Shown in pieces: positions 8,651 to 20,300 of a stretch of 64,000 bases of DNA (positions within the stretch are counted from its first letter, which is position 1; each line of letters begins with the position of its first letter). Under the pieces are notes generated by a model. That model did no database searches, was not told where the DNA came from, and saw only the letters and a program-made list of their open reading frames with translations. The stretch comes from Flavobacterium sp. (GTDB lineage: Bacteria > Bacteroidota > Bacteroidia > Flavobacteriales > Flavobacteriaceae), in the NCBI GenBank assembly GCA_016718345.1, contig JADKDN010000004.1:124001-188000 (forward strand), in the 5' to 3' direction. The translations under genes and the position numbers were made by a program.

Positions 8651-10561
8651 ATGGAACAAAAAAAACTAGACCTCAATTCAATTATTGGATTCATATTAAT
8701 TTTCGGAATATTGATTTGGATTATGTATCAAAATCAACCGACTCAAAAAGAAATTGATGCTGAGAAAGCCAAAAAAGAGCAGGTAGCTAAGGCTAAAACG
8801 GCAACAAAATCTACGGCTGTTGCAGCAACGATTAGTAATGATTCTGTTGAAAACGACTCTTTACAGCTTACCAAATTGAAAACTGCATTAGGAAATTTTG
8901 CTTATTCGGCTTCACTTCCATCAGCAAAACAAGCGTTTACAACTATTGAAAATGACGTAGTGCTTATTAAAGTTGCCAATAAAGGAGGTTATATAGTTGA
9001 AGCTACTTTAAAAAAGCATCAAAAATTTAGTAAAAATTCAGGTCAATTAGTGTCTTTAATTAAAGACAACAACTCGGATTTGAATATCAATTTATTGACT
9101 CAAGACAATAGAGTTTTGGAAACCAAGAATTTATTTTTCGAACCTACTTTGACCAAAGAAGGTGAGAATCAAGTCTTGTCCATGAAATTAAAAGCAGCAG
9201 AAAATCAGTTTCTGGAATACCGATATGTATTGAAACCAAATGATTATATGTTGGGTTTTGATGTGCGTTCGCAAGGATTAAGTAAAGTGCTAAATACGTC
9301 AAAACCTTTGGATTTAGAGTGGAATTTGAAGTCGTTCAGAAATGAAAAGAGTATTTCATACGAAAACAGGTATGCTGAGATTTATTTTGAGTATGAAGAT
9401 GGAAAGTTTGATTACACCGGTCAAGGGCAAGATAAAGAAGAGAATCCTGAAAAAGTAGCTTTTGTAGCTTTCAAGCAACATTTCTTTTCTTCAATATTAA
9501 TAACAAATACACCGTTTGCTAAAGCAAAATTATATTCTAACAATTTAGTAAATGACGAGAAAACAGATACTATTTTTACCAAACAGTTTAAAGCGAATTT
9601 GCCTTTAGCTTATACTAATGGAGAAGTAGATTATAAAATGAATTGGTATTTTGGACCAACAGATTACGCCACTTTGAAGGCTTATGACAAAAATTTAGAT
9701 AGAATTATTCCACTAGGATGGGGGATTTTTGGTTGGATTAATAAGTTTATTTTCATACCGTTATTTGGATTTTTAAGTTCGTTTATAGCTTATGGAATTG
9801 CGATTATTGTATTTACAATTTTAATCAAAATTGCGATGTCTCCAATAACCTATAAGTCGTTTTTGTCACAAGCAAAGATGAAGGTTTTGAGACCTGAAAT
9901 TACTGAATTGGGAGAGAAATTCAAAAAAGATCCGTTGAAAAAACAACAGGAAACGATGAAGTTATACAATAAAGCAGGAGTTAATCCTATGGCAGGTTGT
10001 ATCCCGGCTTTGATTCAAATTCCATTTATGTATGCTTCGTTTCAGTTTTTCCCATCGGCATTTGAATTGAGACAAAAAGGGTTCCTTTGGGCTGATGACT
10101 TGTCGTCTTTTGACCAAGTTGCAAAATTACCATTTCACATTCCTTTATATGGAGACCATATTAGTTTGTTTCCAATACTTGCAGCTATAGCCATTTTCTT
10201 CTATATGAAAATGACGTCTGGTGATCAGCAAATGGCAACCCCACAACAGGAAGGAATGCCTGATATGGCTAAGATGATGAAGATTATGATATACGTTTCG
10301 CCAATCATGATGTTAATTTTCTTTAATAGCTATGGAGCAGGATTGAGTTTGTATAACTTTATTTCGAATTTAATCACAATTGGAATCATGCTTGTTATCA
10401 AGAATTATATAATTGATAGCGATAAAATACATGCTCAAATTCAAGAAAATAAATTGAAAGAGCCCAAAAAACAAGGTAGATTTCAACAGAAACTGCAAGA
10501 AGTAATGCAACAAGCAGAAGAGCAAAAAGCATTACAGCAAAAACAACAAAAGAAGAAATAA
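8651..10561 (+). CDS. yidC: Membrane protein insertase YidC
   Basis: A 636-residue YidC of the Gram-negative type with a large periplasmic domain. It inserts inner-membrane proteins alone or with SecYEG. Visible parts are the N-terminal anchor (SIIGFILIFGILIWIMYQ), a periplasmic beta domain to about residue 350, and the conserved five-helix core. The core shows SPITYKSFLSQAKMK, KAGVNPMAGCIPALIQIPF and YVSPIMMLIFFNSYGAGLS. A lysine/glutamine-rich tail follows. I prefer ATG 8651 (MEQKKLDLN) over ATG 8636 because related proteins begin MEEKKLDL. A hairpin terminator lies directly after the stop, so it ends the pyrG-yidC unit. Confidence 0.96.
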   Translation: MEQKKLDLNSIIGFILIFGILIWIMYQNQPTQKEIDAEKAKKEQVAKAKTATKSTAVAATISNDSVENDSLQLTKLKTALGNFAYSASLPSAKQAFTTIENDVVLIKVANKGGYIVEATLKKHQKFSKNSGQLVSLIKDNNSDLNINLLTQDNRVLETKNLFFEPTLTKEGENQVLSMKLKAAENQFLEYRYVLKPNDYMLGFDVRSQGLSKVLNTSKPLDLEWNLKSFRNEKSISYENRYAEIYFEYEDGKFDYTGQGQDKEENPEKVAFVAFKQHFFSSILITNTPFAKAKLYSNNLVNDEKTDTIFTKQFKANLPLAYTNGEVDYKMNWYFGPTDYATLKAYDKNLDRIIPLGWGIFGWINKFIFIPLFGFLSSFIAYGIAIIVFTILIKIAMSPITYKSFLSQAKMKVLRPEITELGEKFKKDPLKKQQETMKLYNKAGVNPMAGCIPALIQIPFMYASFQFFPSAFELRQKGFLWADDLSSFDQVAKLPFHIPLYGDHISLFPILAAIAIFFYMKMTSGDQQMATPQQEGMPDMAKMMKIMIYVSPIMMLIFFNSYGAGLSLYNFISNLITIGIMLVIKNYIIDSDKIHAQIQENKLKEPKKQGRFQQKLQEVMQQAEEQKALQQKQQKKK

Positions 10562-10567
10562 TTTTCA

Positions 10568-10592
10568 ATATCCGCTTTTGCGGATATTTTTA
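10568..10592 (+). terminator. Rho-independent terminator after yidC
   Basis: Perfect 8-bp stem ATATCCGC / GCGGATAT with a TTTT loop, followed by a T-rich run. It starts seven bases after the yidC stop. Confidence 0.85.
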
Positions 10593-10641
10593 TTAGGAAT
10601 AATTTTAAGGTCAAATATTCGTTATTAGTAAAAATATAAAA

Positions 10642-11343
10642 ATGAAATCAATTATCTTTTTATTTTTCTTCAATACTCTTTTTTCTTTAGCACAAACTGA
10701 TTTTAACAAGCTTGATAATAATGGAAAAAAACATGGAGTTTGGAAAGGTCTTTATCCAGAGTCAAAGAGAGTTCGATATGAAGGAACTTTTGAGCATGGA
10801 AAAGAAGTTGGTGTTTTTAATTATTATGATGATACCAAAGCCCAATCAATAATCGCTACTAGAGAATTCACTGCTAAAGATAATACGGTGTATACCATAT
10901 TTTATGATCAGAGAAAAAATAGGGTTAGCGAAGGCAAACAGGTTAACAAATTATTTGAGGGACAATGGAAATACTACCATCAAAATTCTAAGGAAGTAAT
11001 GACTATTGAAAATTATAAGAATGGAAAATTAGAAGGCCTACGAACCGTTTTTTATCCAAGTACGAAGATTGCTGAGGAAACAAATTATTCTAACGGAAAA
11101 AAGAATGGGTTGTATAAAAAATATTCTGAAAAGGATGCTGTAGTTCTGGAAGAATCCAATTATAAAAATGGAGAGTACGACGGATTAGCCATTTACAGAG
11201 ATCCATTAGGTAACATAGTAGCTCAGGGTAAATATGTTAATGGAAAAAAGAAAGGAATTTGGCAGTTTTATGAAAATGGAAAATTGGTTAGTGAAGAAAA
11301 CATGTCAAAGGTTAAGAAAGTTGTAAAACCAAAAACCAAATAA
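10642..11343 (+). CDS. Secreted YwqK/MORN-repeat protein
   Basis: A 233-residue exported protein (signal peptide MKSIIFLFFFNTLFSLAQ) built of MORN-like repeats. Examples are GKKHGVWKGLYPESKRVRYEG, NGKLEGLRTVFYPSTKIAEE, NGKKNGLYKKYSEKDAVVLEE and NGKKKGIWQFYENGKLVSEE. Such proteins are often labelled YwqK family antitoxin by similarity, but in Bacteroidota they are usually exported and of unknown function. A lysine-rich tail ends the protein. The gene stands alone between the yidC terminator and mnmA. Confidence 0.8.
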   Translation: MKSIIFLFFFNTLFSLAQTDFNKLDNNGKKHGVWKGLYPESKRVRYEGTFEHGKEVGVFNYYDDTKAQSIIATREFTAKDNTVYTIFYDQRKNRVSEGKQVNKLFEGQWKYYHQNSKEVMTIENYKNGKLEGLRTVFYPSTKIAEETNYSNGKKNGLYKKYSEKDAVVLEESNYKNGEYDGLAIYRDPLGNIVAQGKYVNGKKKGIWQFYENGKLVSEENMSKVKKVVKPKTK

Positions 11344-11354
11344 ATTTAAAATCG

Positions 11355-11362
11355 TACTTTTG
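11355..11362 (+). promoter_or_regulatory. Candidate -7 box for mnmA
   Basis: TACTTTTG fits TAnnTTTG and lies 18 bases before the mnmA ATG. The -33 element is not obvious. Confidence 0.5.
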
Positions 11363-11379
11363 CACGTAAATTTTTTAAA

Positions 11380-12565
11380 ATGAAACGTGTAGTTGTTGGA
11401 CTTTCTGGCGGTGTAGATTCGAGTGTTGCTGCTTACTTGTTGCAGCAACAAGGGTATGAAGTTATTGGTCTTTTTATGAAAAACTGGCACGATGACTCAG
11501 TAACCATTTCTGATGAATGTCCTTGGCTTGAAGACAGTAATGACGCTTTATTAGTTGCTGAAAAGCTTGGTATTCCTTTTCAAACCGTAGATTTGAGTAA
11601 ACAATATCAAGAAAAAATCGTTGACTACATGTTCAGCGAGTATGAAAAAGGACGTACGCCCAATCCAGATGTTTTGTGTAATAGAGAAATCAAGTTTGAT
11701 GTTTTTATGAAAATTGCATTAAGCCTCGGTGCCGATTATGTCGCTACAGGTCATTATTGTAGAAAAGGAGAAGTTGAAGTCAATGGTAAACCCATATATC
11801 AATTACTGGCAGGAGTGGATGGAAATAAAGACCAATCCTATTTTTTGTGTCAGTTATCACAAGAGCAATTAGCCAAGTCATTGTTTCCCATAGGAGAATT
11901 AACCAAACCTGAAGTTCGTGAACTAGCCTCCAAAATGGATTTGGTAACTGCTGACAAAAAAGATTCTCAGGGCTTATGTTTCATTGGAAAAGTGAGATTG
12001 CCAGAATTTCTACAACAAAAATTACAGCCTAAAGAGGGTTTAATCTTTGAAGTTGATGCCAATGAAGAAATTTACGCTGCTAAGCAATACAATCAGAATT
12101 CTCAGGAAGAAAATCTTATAGCGGAATCGACCCCAATTGCGTATAACCCGACAATGGGAAAAGTTGTTGGAAAACATCAAGGGGCACATTATTACACCAT
12201 TGGACAAAGAAAAGGTTTGAATGTTGGGGAAATAAGGAAGCTTTATTTGTTATAGCGACAGATGTTGAGACCAATACCATTTATACAGGTCAAGGAAATC
12301 GTCATCCAGGATTGTTTAGAAAAGCACTTTTTATAACACAATCAGAAGTGCATTGGATTCGTCAAGATTTGGCATTAACCAATGGACAGACTCTAAGGGT
12401 AATGGCCAGAATACGATACCGTCAGAATTACAAGCTGCTACGCTCTACCAATACAATCAGGGAATGTACGTTTCATTTGACGAACCACAATCTGCTATAA
12501 CTCAAGGACAATTTGTTGCATGGTATCTGGAAGATGAATTAGTTGGTTCGGGTGTAATTTCGTAA
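11380..12565 (+). CDS. mnmA: tRNA-specific 2-thiouridylase MnmA (two frameshifts)
   Basis: MnmA thiolates U34 of tRNAs for Lys, Glu and Gln. The PP-loop SGGVDSS is near residues 9-15. The catalytic cysteines are C100 (NPDVLCNREIKF) and C200 (DSQGLCFIGK). The frame breaks near 12230 within GLNVGG/NKEALFVIATD and again near 12425 after VMARIRYRQ. Repaired, the protein is ~395 residues and ends YLEDELVGSGVIS at 12565. Each break needs only one base. MnmA is normally important for growth and the rest is well conserved, so I read both as sequence errors rather than decay. A nitronate monooxygenase gene follows 22 bases later on the same strand. Confidence 0.92.
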
Positions 12566-12587
12566 GTTTACTTCGACAGAAACAATC

Positions 12588-13532
12588 ATGAATAAAATCA
12601 CCCGACTTTTCAATATTAAATATCCAATAATTCAAGGAGGAATGATTTGGAACAGCGGTTATAAATTGGCAAGTGCTGTAAGTAATTCTGGTGGTTTGGG
12701 TTTGATTGGTGCAGGCTCCATGTATCCAGAGGTATTGAGAGAGCATATTCAGAAATGTAAGAAAGCTACGGGTAAGCCTTTTGGGGTGAATGTTCCTTTA
12801 TTGTATCCTAATATTGAAGAGATTATAAATATTATTGTAAGAGAAGAAGTCAAAATAGTCTTTACTTCTGCGGGTAATCCAAAGACTTGGACTTCTCTTT
12901 TAAAAGAGAAAGGAATTACAGTCGTTCATGTGGTAAGTAGTTCCAAATTTGCATTAAAAGCACAAGAAGCAGGAGTAGACGCTATTGTAGCCGAGGGTTT
13001 TGAAGCAGGCGGTCATAATGGAAGAGAGGAAACAACTACCTTTACTTTGATTCCAATGGTAAAAGAACAAATTTCGATACCATTGATTGCAGCTGGTGGG
13101 ATCGCAACAGGTTCAGGCATGTTGGCTGCTATGGTTCTTGGAGCAGATGGAGTTCAAATAGGGAGCCGTTTTGCAGCTTCCGCTGAATCTTCGTCTCACG
13201 AAAATTTCAAAAAGAGAATCGTGGACACTAAAGAAGGGGATACGCAATTAACATTAAAAGAGTTGGCTCCCGTTCGATTAATAAAAAATAAATTTTATCA
13301 AGACCTTCAAGACTTATACGCAAGATGTGCTACAGTTGAAGAATTGAGTATGTTATTGGGAAGAGCTAGAGCCAAAAAAGGAATGTTTGAAGGTGATTTA
13401 GATGAAGGAGAACTTGAAATTGGACAGGTAGCGGGATTAATCCACGATATTAAATCGGTAGATGAAATAATAACTGAAATAATTAAAGATTTTGAATTGT
13501 CAAAAAACACCATAAAAAATATTCATTTTTAA
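12588..13532 (+). CDS. Nitronate monooxygenase / FabK-like FMN oxidoreductase
   Basis: A 314-residue TIM-barrel flavoprotein of the nitronate monooxygenase/2-nitropropane dioxygenase family. It begins ITRLFNIKYPIIQGGMIW. FMN-phosphate-binding segments are visible as IPLIAAGGIATGSGM and GADGVQIGSRFAASAES. The segment EGFEAGGHNGREE is the family's conserved histidine region. Enoyl-ACP reductase FabK belongs to the same fold, and the sequence alone does not separate the two activities with certainty. The frame is intact. It lies close behind mnmA and may share its transcript. Confidence 0.88.
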   Translation: MNKITRLFNIKYPIIQGGMIWNSGYKLASAVSNSGGLGLIGAGSMYPEVLREHIQKCKKATGKPFGVNVPLLYPNIEEIINIIVREEVKIVFTSAGNPKTWTSLLKEKGITVVHVVSSSKFALKAQEAGVDAIVAEGFEAGGHNGREETTTFTLIPMVKEQISIPLIAAGGIATGSGMLAAMVLGADGVQIGSRFAASAESSSHENFKKRIVDTKEGDTQLTLKELAPVRLIKNKFYQDLQDLYARCATVEELSMLLGRARAKKGMFEGDLDEGELEIGQVAGLIHDIKSVDEIITEIIKDFELSKNTIKNIHF

Positions 13533-13563
13533 TTTAATATCATTTTTGTAAAACAAGGAAACA

Positions 13564-13977
13564 ATGAAGTATTTAAAAAACATATGTATCATTTTATGTC
13601 TAGTTGGAATCACTCAATACGCTTCCGGTCAGGTGTATAAATTTCAAACAACTGGATTTACAGTTTCCGAAAAAAATGAAAAAGGAGTTTGGGGAAAATG
13701 GTCTGATTTTCAAGAGGCATCATTGGTAGTGACATTAGATACCAACAAGAACAGAATTATAATTTATTCTCAAGAAATTCAGTTGTATGAAATTGTAAAT
13801 TATGAGGAAAAACAGGACAATGAAAACGATGAAATATATCCATTTTCCTGTAGAAATGATGACGGTGAACCTTTTTTAATTTCTATAATCACAAGAAAAA
13901 AGCAAGGCAACAGAAAACAACTCTACATCAATCATAAAGACGCTATTATTGCCTATACAATTATCAATTTAAAATAG
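13564..13977 (+). CDS. Small secreted protein of unknown function
   Basis: A 137-residue protein with a signal peptide (MKYLKNICIILCLVGITQYASGQ). The mature part is beta-rich and polar, with FTVSEKNEKGVWGKWSDFQ, then ASLVVTLDTNKNRIIIYSQEI and a C-terminal YINHKDAIIAYTIINLK. Small flavobacterial exported proteins of this kind are common, but I do not recognise a family. No cysteine pair or enzymatic motif stands out. The frame is intact. It starts 31 bases after the nitronate monooxygenase gene. Confidence 0.65.
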   Translation: MKYLKNICIILCLVGITQYASGQVYKFQTTGFTVSEKNEKGVWGKWSDFQEASLVVTLDTNKNRIIIYSQEIQLYEIVNYEEKQDNENDEIYPFSCRNDDGEPFLISIITRKKQGNRKQLYINHKDAIIAYTIINLK

Positions 13978-14389
13978 CCAATCTGTTTTAAATCAATCTA
14001 TCTCATTTGGACTTTTGAGGTACTATTAAAAAAATGATTTCTAATTCTTTTTTAAGAAGATTTTTCTTTATTTTTTATAACCTAGTTTCCCGTTGATTCA
14101 ACTCTAAAACAGGGTGTTTTTTTGATTTATTAATTATTTTCTTTTATTTTTATTATTTGTAAATCAGATTGTTACTTCCTAATTTTTAAAGGTTTTGACT
14201 ATTAATAAATTGTTAATGATTTTGTTCATAATATTAAAACCATGCAAAATTTTATGATTGATTTATTAACTAATATTATCTATTAAATTTAGTCAAGTCT
14301 TTTTTGTTAATTGAATAATTTTTTTCCTTGTTGTAAAGCTTTATTATTCTCTATTGTCTATTTGATCTTGTTAATTTGTCAATATAGTT
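13978..14389 (+). other. AT-rich leader region of the adhesin locus
   Basis: 412 bases with no credible ORF on either strand and very high AT content. It presumably carries the promoter of the adhesin operon, but I could not place a convincing TAnnTTTG box with its partner. Confidence 0.4.
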
Positions 14390-17300
14390 ATGCTTATGAG
14401 AATTAGTACTCTTGGTAGAAAAAAAATATTTCAGGTCTTTGCATTTTTAGCTTTTTTTGCGAGCTTGACAAAATCCTCGGCACAGTGCCCCACTGTTATT
14501 AATCCTAATCAAACTTTTTGTGATATACAATCCCCAACAGTTGCAAATCTTGTTGCAAATAACAGTGGCGGAGTAGTTAGATGGTATGCAAATGCTACTG
14601 GAGGAACAGCGCTATCAAATTCTTCAGGGTTGATTAATAACGAGGATTATTTTGCTGATGATAATTCAGGTTCTTGTGGAACGAGACAAAAAGTTGTAGT
14701 TACTATAAATTCTACTCCAAGACCAACAGGAAATTCTTTTCAAGGGCCTTGTGTTGAGAGTTTAAACGATGCCACTCTTCAGGATTTTGATGTTACGGGT
14801 TCCAATATAAAATGGTATAGTAATTCATCTGGAGGAAGTCTTTGCTTCTAACAACAATTATAGTTAATGGTACGACCTATTATGCAAGTCAAACAGATCC
14901 TGTTACTGGTTGTGAGTCTTTGAGAAAAGCAGTTCAGGCAAAAATAGGTTTGGTGCCAACGCCAACAGGTGATCCAACTCAGGACTTTTGTAATGATCCA
15001 AATAATATTCCAACGGGTCGGAAGTTTAGTTGCTTCTGGAAGTAATAATTGGTATGAGTCTAATGGTTCTTCAACTCCATTAGATTTGACAACTCCATTA
15101 GTTAATGGAGAAGACTATTATGCTACTACAGTTGACCCCCCTTGTGAAAGCATAACACGATTCAGAGTTGATGTGACATTAGTTAAACCCAATGATGCTG
15201 GTACAAATGGTAGTAGAAGCATTTGTGTTTCAGATTTAGCAACTACACTCCCTTTTGATTTATATAAACTTTTAGGTGGAAGTCCTGATAAAACAGGAAC
15301 TTGGTCAGGGCCATTATCAACAATAAACGGATATCAAGGAACTGTGAATGTTTCATCACTATCATTAGCAGGAAGTCCTTATACTTTTACATATACTGTT
15401 TCTTCAGCTACTTGTGCGCCAGCAACTTCAACAGTTGTAATTACAGTACTTCCACTTCCAACGGTTAGTATATCTTCAAATTTAACATTATGCTCTGGTT
15501 CTAATGGAACAGTAACTTTTACCGGGACTCCAAATGCCACTGTTACGTATACGGTAAATGGAGGAAGTAACCAAACTATAGTTTTAAATGCTTCAGGAAC
15601 AGCAACAATCAATAGGACTTTTACCTCTACAACAACTTATTCTCTTGTAAGTGTAGCCTCTTCTGGAATTCCGAGTTGTAGTCAGGTACAATCTGGTAGT
15701 GCCACAATTACAGTTTTACCATTACCAACAGTAACAATATCCACTAATTCAACAATTTGTTCGGGTTCTTCTGCTACCGTTACGTTTACAGGCACACCCA
15801 ATGCAACAGTAACTTATACTGTTAATGGTGGGAATAATCAGACAATTGTATTGAATGCCTTAGGAACTGCAACGGTTACAAGTACATATGATGCTACAAC
15901 TACTTTTGCTTTGGTAAGCATTACATCAGCTACAGCTCCAGTTTGTACTCAACCGCAATCAGGTACAGTAGTAATTACGGTTATACCTCAGCCTACCGTT
16001 ACTATATCGGCAAGTCAAAGTATATGTCCTAATGGTTCTGCAACGGTTACTTTTACTGGCACACCAAATGCAACTGTTACTTACACAGTCAATGGCGGAG
16101 GGAATCAAACGATTGTGCTAAACGCCTCTGGAACAGCGAGTATAATCAATACTTATTCTGTGAATACAACTTTTAGTTTGGTTAGTATTGCTACGGGTAC
16201 AACTCCAGTTTGTTCAAGACCTCAATCTGGAACCTCCACAATAACTATTTTACCGTTACCATCGGTTGTGATTTCTTCAAATTCGACCATATGTTCAGGG
16301 TCAAGTGCTACAGTCAATTTTACAGGAACTCCAAATGCGACTGTGACCTATAAAATTAACGGAGGTAACAATCAGACAATAGTTTTAAATGCTTCTGGTA
16401 GTGCTTCATTGGTAAATACATATAATTCAACAACAACTATTTCTCTAGTAAGTATTGCATCTTCAGGAACTCCTAGTTGTAGTCAACCTCAACTAGGTAC
16501 AGTAACAATTACAGTAATTCCTTTGCCGATAGTAACTCTTTCAAATAATGTTAACGTTTGTCCAAATGGGTCTGCTACAGTTACTTTTACTGGAACACCA
16601 AATGCGACAGTAACATACAACGTTAATGGAGGTAGTAGTCAAACAATTGTTTTAAATTCTTCAGGTACAGCAACAATCACAAATACATATTCTACTACGA
16701 CTACCTATAATTTAGTCAGTATAACTTCAGCTACAACCCCAGCATGTCCTCAGCCTCAAACAGGCTCAGTAATAGTGACAGTAATACAACTTTACCAACA
16801 GTTGTGATTTCTGGAAATGTGACTGTATGTCCAAATGGTTCAGCAACGGTTACTTTTACTGGAACACCTAATGCGACAGTGACTTATACCGTTAATGGAG
16901 GAGCAAATCAAACAATACTCTTAAATGCTTCAGGAACTGCTACTGTAGCTAATACATATACAACAACTACTATTTTTTCATTAGTAAGTGTTTTGACATC
17001 AGGAAATCCTTCTTGCAGTCAAACTCAAACAGGATCTGTAACAGTAACTGTAAAAAATCTGCCAGTTGTTTCAATAGCTGCTAATACGGATATTTGTGTT
17101 GGTGGTTCAGCAACAGTCACTTTTACAGGAACTCCAAATGCAACGGTTACCTACACAGTAAATGGTGGAGTAAACCAAACTATTATATTGAATAATACAG
17201 GAGTTGCAACTGTAACTAATACGTATTCTTCAACAACAGTTTTTGCCTTGGTAAGTGTTGCCTCTAACGGTACACCCAATTGTAGTCAGCCACAAACTGG

Positions 17301-20300
17301 AACGGCAACAATTACGGTTGTGCCTTTGCCAACAGTTACGTTATCTTCAAATACGACATTATGCTCAGGTTCAAGTGCAACTGTGACTTTTACTGGGACA
17401 CCTAATGCAATTGTAACCTATAAAATTAATAATGGTAGTAATCAAACCATTGTATTAAATAATTCAGGAACTGCAACTTTAACTAACACATATTCATCTA
17501 CAACACTATTTACTTTGGTAAGTATTGCTACTTCAGGTTCGCCAGGATGCGTAGTTCCTCAATCGGGTTCGATAACAATTACTGTAAAACCTTTACCAAC
17601 AGTTGCAATTTCAGCAGATACTACTATTTGCTCTGGTTCTAGTGCAACAGTAACTTTTACTGGTACTCCAGATGCAACAGTGACATATAATATTAATGGG
17701 GGAGCTAGTCAAACCATAGTATTAAATAATTCAGGATTAGCTACAATAACGAACACTTATTCTGTAAACACTACTTATAATTTAGTAAGTATAGCTTCTT
17801 CTGGTGTGCCGGCTTGTCCTCAACCTCAGTCTGGTAAAATGACAATTACGGTTTCACCACTTCCTGTTGTGTCAATTTCTTCCAATGCAACGATTTGTTC
17901 AGGTTCAAGTGCCACGGTAACATTTACAGGAACACCTAATTCCACAGTAACTTATACTGTTAATGAAGGAGATAATGAAACGATAGTGCTTGATAGTTCA
18001 GGAACGGCTACAATAACAGATACTTATACCAAATCATCTGATTTTGCATTAGTAAGCGTTTCACTAGGAGGTAGCTCAGGTTGTTCCCAACCACAACAGG
18101 GACAAGTCTCGATTGAAGTAGTTCCATTGCCAGTGGTTTCGATAACTTCATCTGAGACGACGGTTTGTTCAGGTTCTAGTGCCACAGTAACATTTGAAGG
18201 AACACCTGATGCAATTGTTACCTATTCGGTTAATGGAGGATCAAATCAAACAATAGAATTAGACGATTCAGGGACTGCATCAATTACCGCTACTTATTCT
18301 GTAACAACATTGTATACTTTAATTGATGTTACACTTGCAGGTTTGTCAAGTTGTGGACAACCACAAACAGAAACTATTACCATTAATGTTGAACCACTTC
18401 CTGTTGTTACAATTTCCTCAAATACAACAATATGTATTGGTTCAAGTGCTACAGTAACATTTACAGGAACTCCAAATGCTACAGTTACTTATACGGTTAA
18501 TGGAGGAGCTAATCAAACAATTGTATTAGATAATATCGGCACTGCAACCATAGTTGATACTTATTCCGTAAATACTACATATTCTCTTGTAAGTGTTGCT
18601 TCTTTATCGACACCAGTATGTGTTCAACCACAAGCGGGCACTATGACTATTACAGTTTCTCCTCCACCAACGGTTACCATTTCTTCTAGTCAAACTATTT
18701 GTTCAGGTCAGAGTGCAACAATCACGTTCACAGGAACCCCAAATGCTACGGTTACTTATTTAGTGGATGAGGAAGACACAGGAACTATAGTTTTAGATGC
18801 TTCTGGTTTAGCAACAATTACAGATACCTATACAAAAGGTTCAACCTATACATTGGTTAGTGTCACATCTGCAGGCAGTTCAGGGTGTACATTGCCAGTA
18901 ACTGGAGAAGTTACAATTGATGTTGTTCCATTACCAGTGGTTAGTATTGAGTCTGATGCAACAACGATATGTTCAGGATTAAGTGCAACGGTTACTTTTA
19001 TAGGAACACCCGATACGATTGTTACTTACACGGTTAATGGAGGAGGCAATCAGACTATAACTCTGGATGATTCAGGTTCTGCATCTATCGTAAATACTTA
19101 TGTAGCTGCCACAACTTTTACATTGGTAAGTGCTGCTTTATCTGGAAATTCTAGCTGTAGTCAGCCTCAATCTGGTGATATTACCATAAATGTTGAACCA
19201 CTTCCGATAGTTACTATTGGGGTTAACCAAACCATTTGTTCTGGTGATAGCGCATCAATAACTTTTACCGGTACTCCAAATGCTACAGTTACATATACTG
19301 TTAATGGAGGAAGTAATCAAACAATTATTTTAGATAATTTAGGTACAGCAATTCTGAGTAATGCTTACACATCGACAACAATAATTTCTTTGGTAGCTAT
19401 AGCTACAACAGGTTCTCCTGGATGTAGTAATCCTCAAACAGGAACGATTACAATTACAGTATTGCCGTTGCCAACAGCCACAATTGCAGCCGATACAAGT
19501 GTTTGTTCAGGCTCTAATGCAACAATTACTATTCAAACCATTAACAGAATCTGTAACAACAGCTGTTAATCCATTACCTACTGCTACCGTATCTTCAAGT
19601 CCTACAGTATGTTCTGGAACAAATACAACAGTGACTTTTACTGGAACACCAAATTCAATTGTAACATATACTATTAACGGAGGAAATAATCAGACAATAG
19701 CAATTGGAGCATCGGGTAGTGCTGTTTTGAATACTTCTTTAAATGTTACTTCAACATATACATTGGTAAGCGTTACTTTAGCTAATCCCCCAAGGTGTAC
19801 TCAATTATTATCGGCATCAACAACATCAACTGTGACTCAACCTCCTGTAGCGGGAAGTAATGCTAGTTTGTCAATTTGTAGCGAAAGTACACCACAAGAT
19901 TTATTTTTGTTATTAGGTTCTAATGCACAGCCCGGAGGAACTTGGTCTCCAACTTTAGCTAGCGGTACAGGAGTTTTTTATCCATTATTAGATAGTGCTG
20001 GTTCTTATGTTTACACGGTAGCATGGACTCCACCCTGTGTCAATGATACTGCTTTAGTTACAGTAACCATTACACCAGCTGCAAATGCGGGAACCAATAC
20101 ACAGGTAGATTTGTGTTCAAATGCTGATAGTGTTGATTTAGTAACGCTTTTAGGTGGCACTCCTCAATCTGGCGGCACTTGGTCACCAGCTTTAACTAGT
20201 GGAACAGGGATATTTGATCCTCTAAAGATTCAGCAGGAATTTACACCTACACTGTTGGAGGTACGGCTCCATGTTTAAATGTTTCAGCAACTGTAACAAT

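Noticed and set aside
12312..12500. Separate small gene downstream of mnmA
   Set aside because: It is the continuation of MnmA in a shifted frame.
15379..15612. Minus-strand ORF inside the adhesin
   Set aside because: It is antisense to Ig-like repeats with a clear coding frame on the plus strand; the repeats create it.
15448..19870. Possible CRISPR-like or VNTR array because of regular spacing
   Set aside because: Units are ~267 bp, coding and diverged, with conserved protein rather than conserved DNA.
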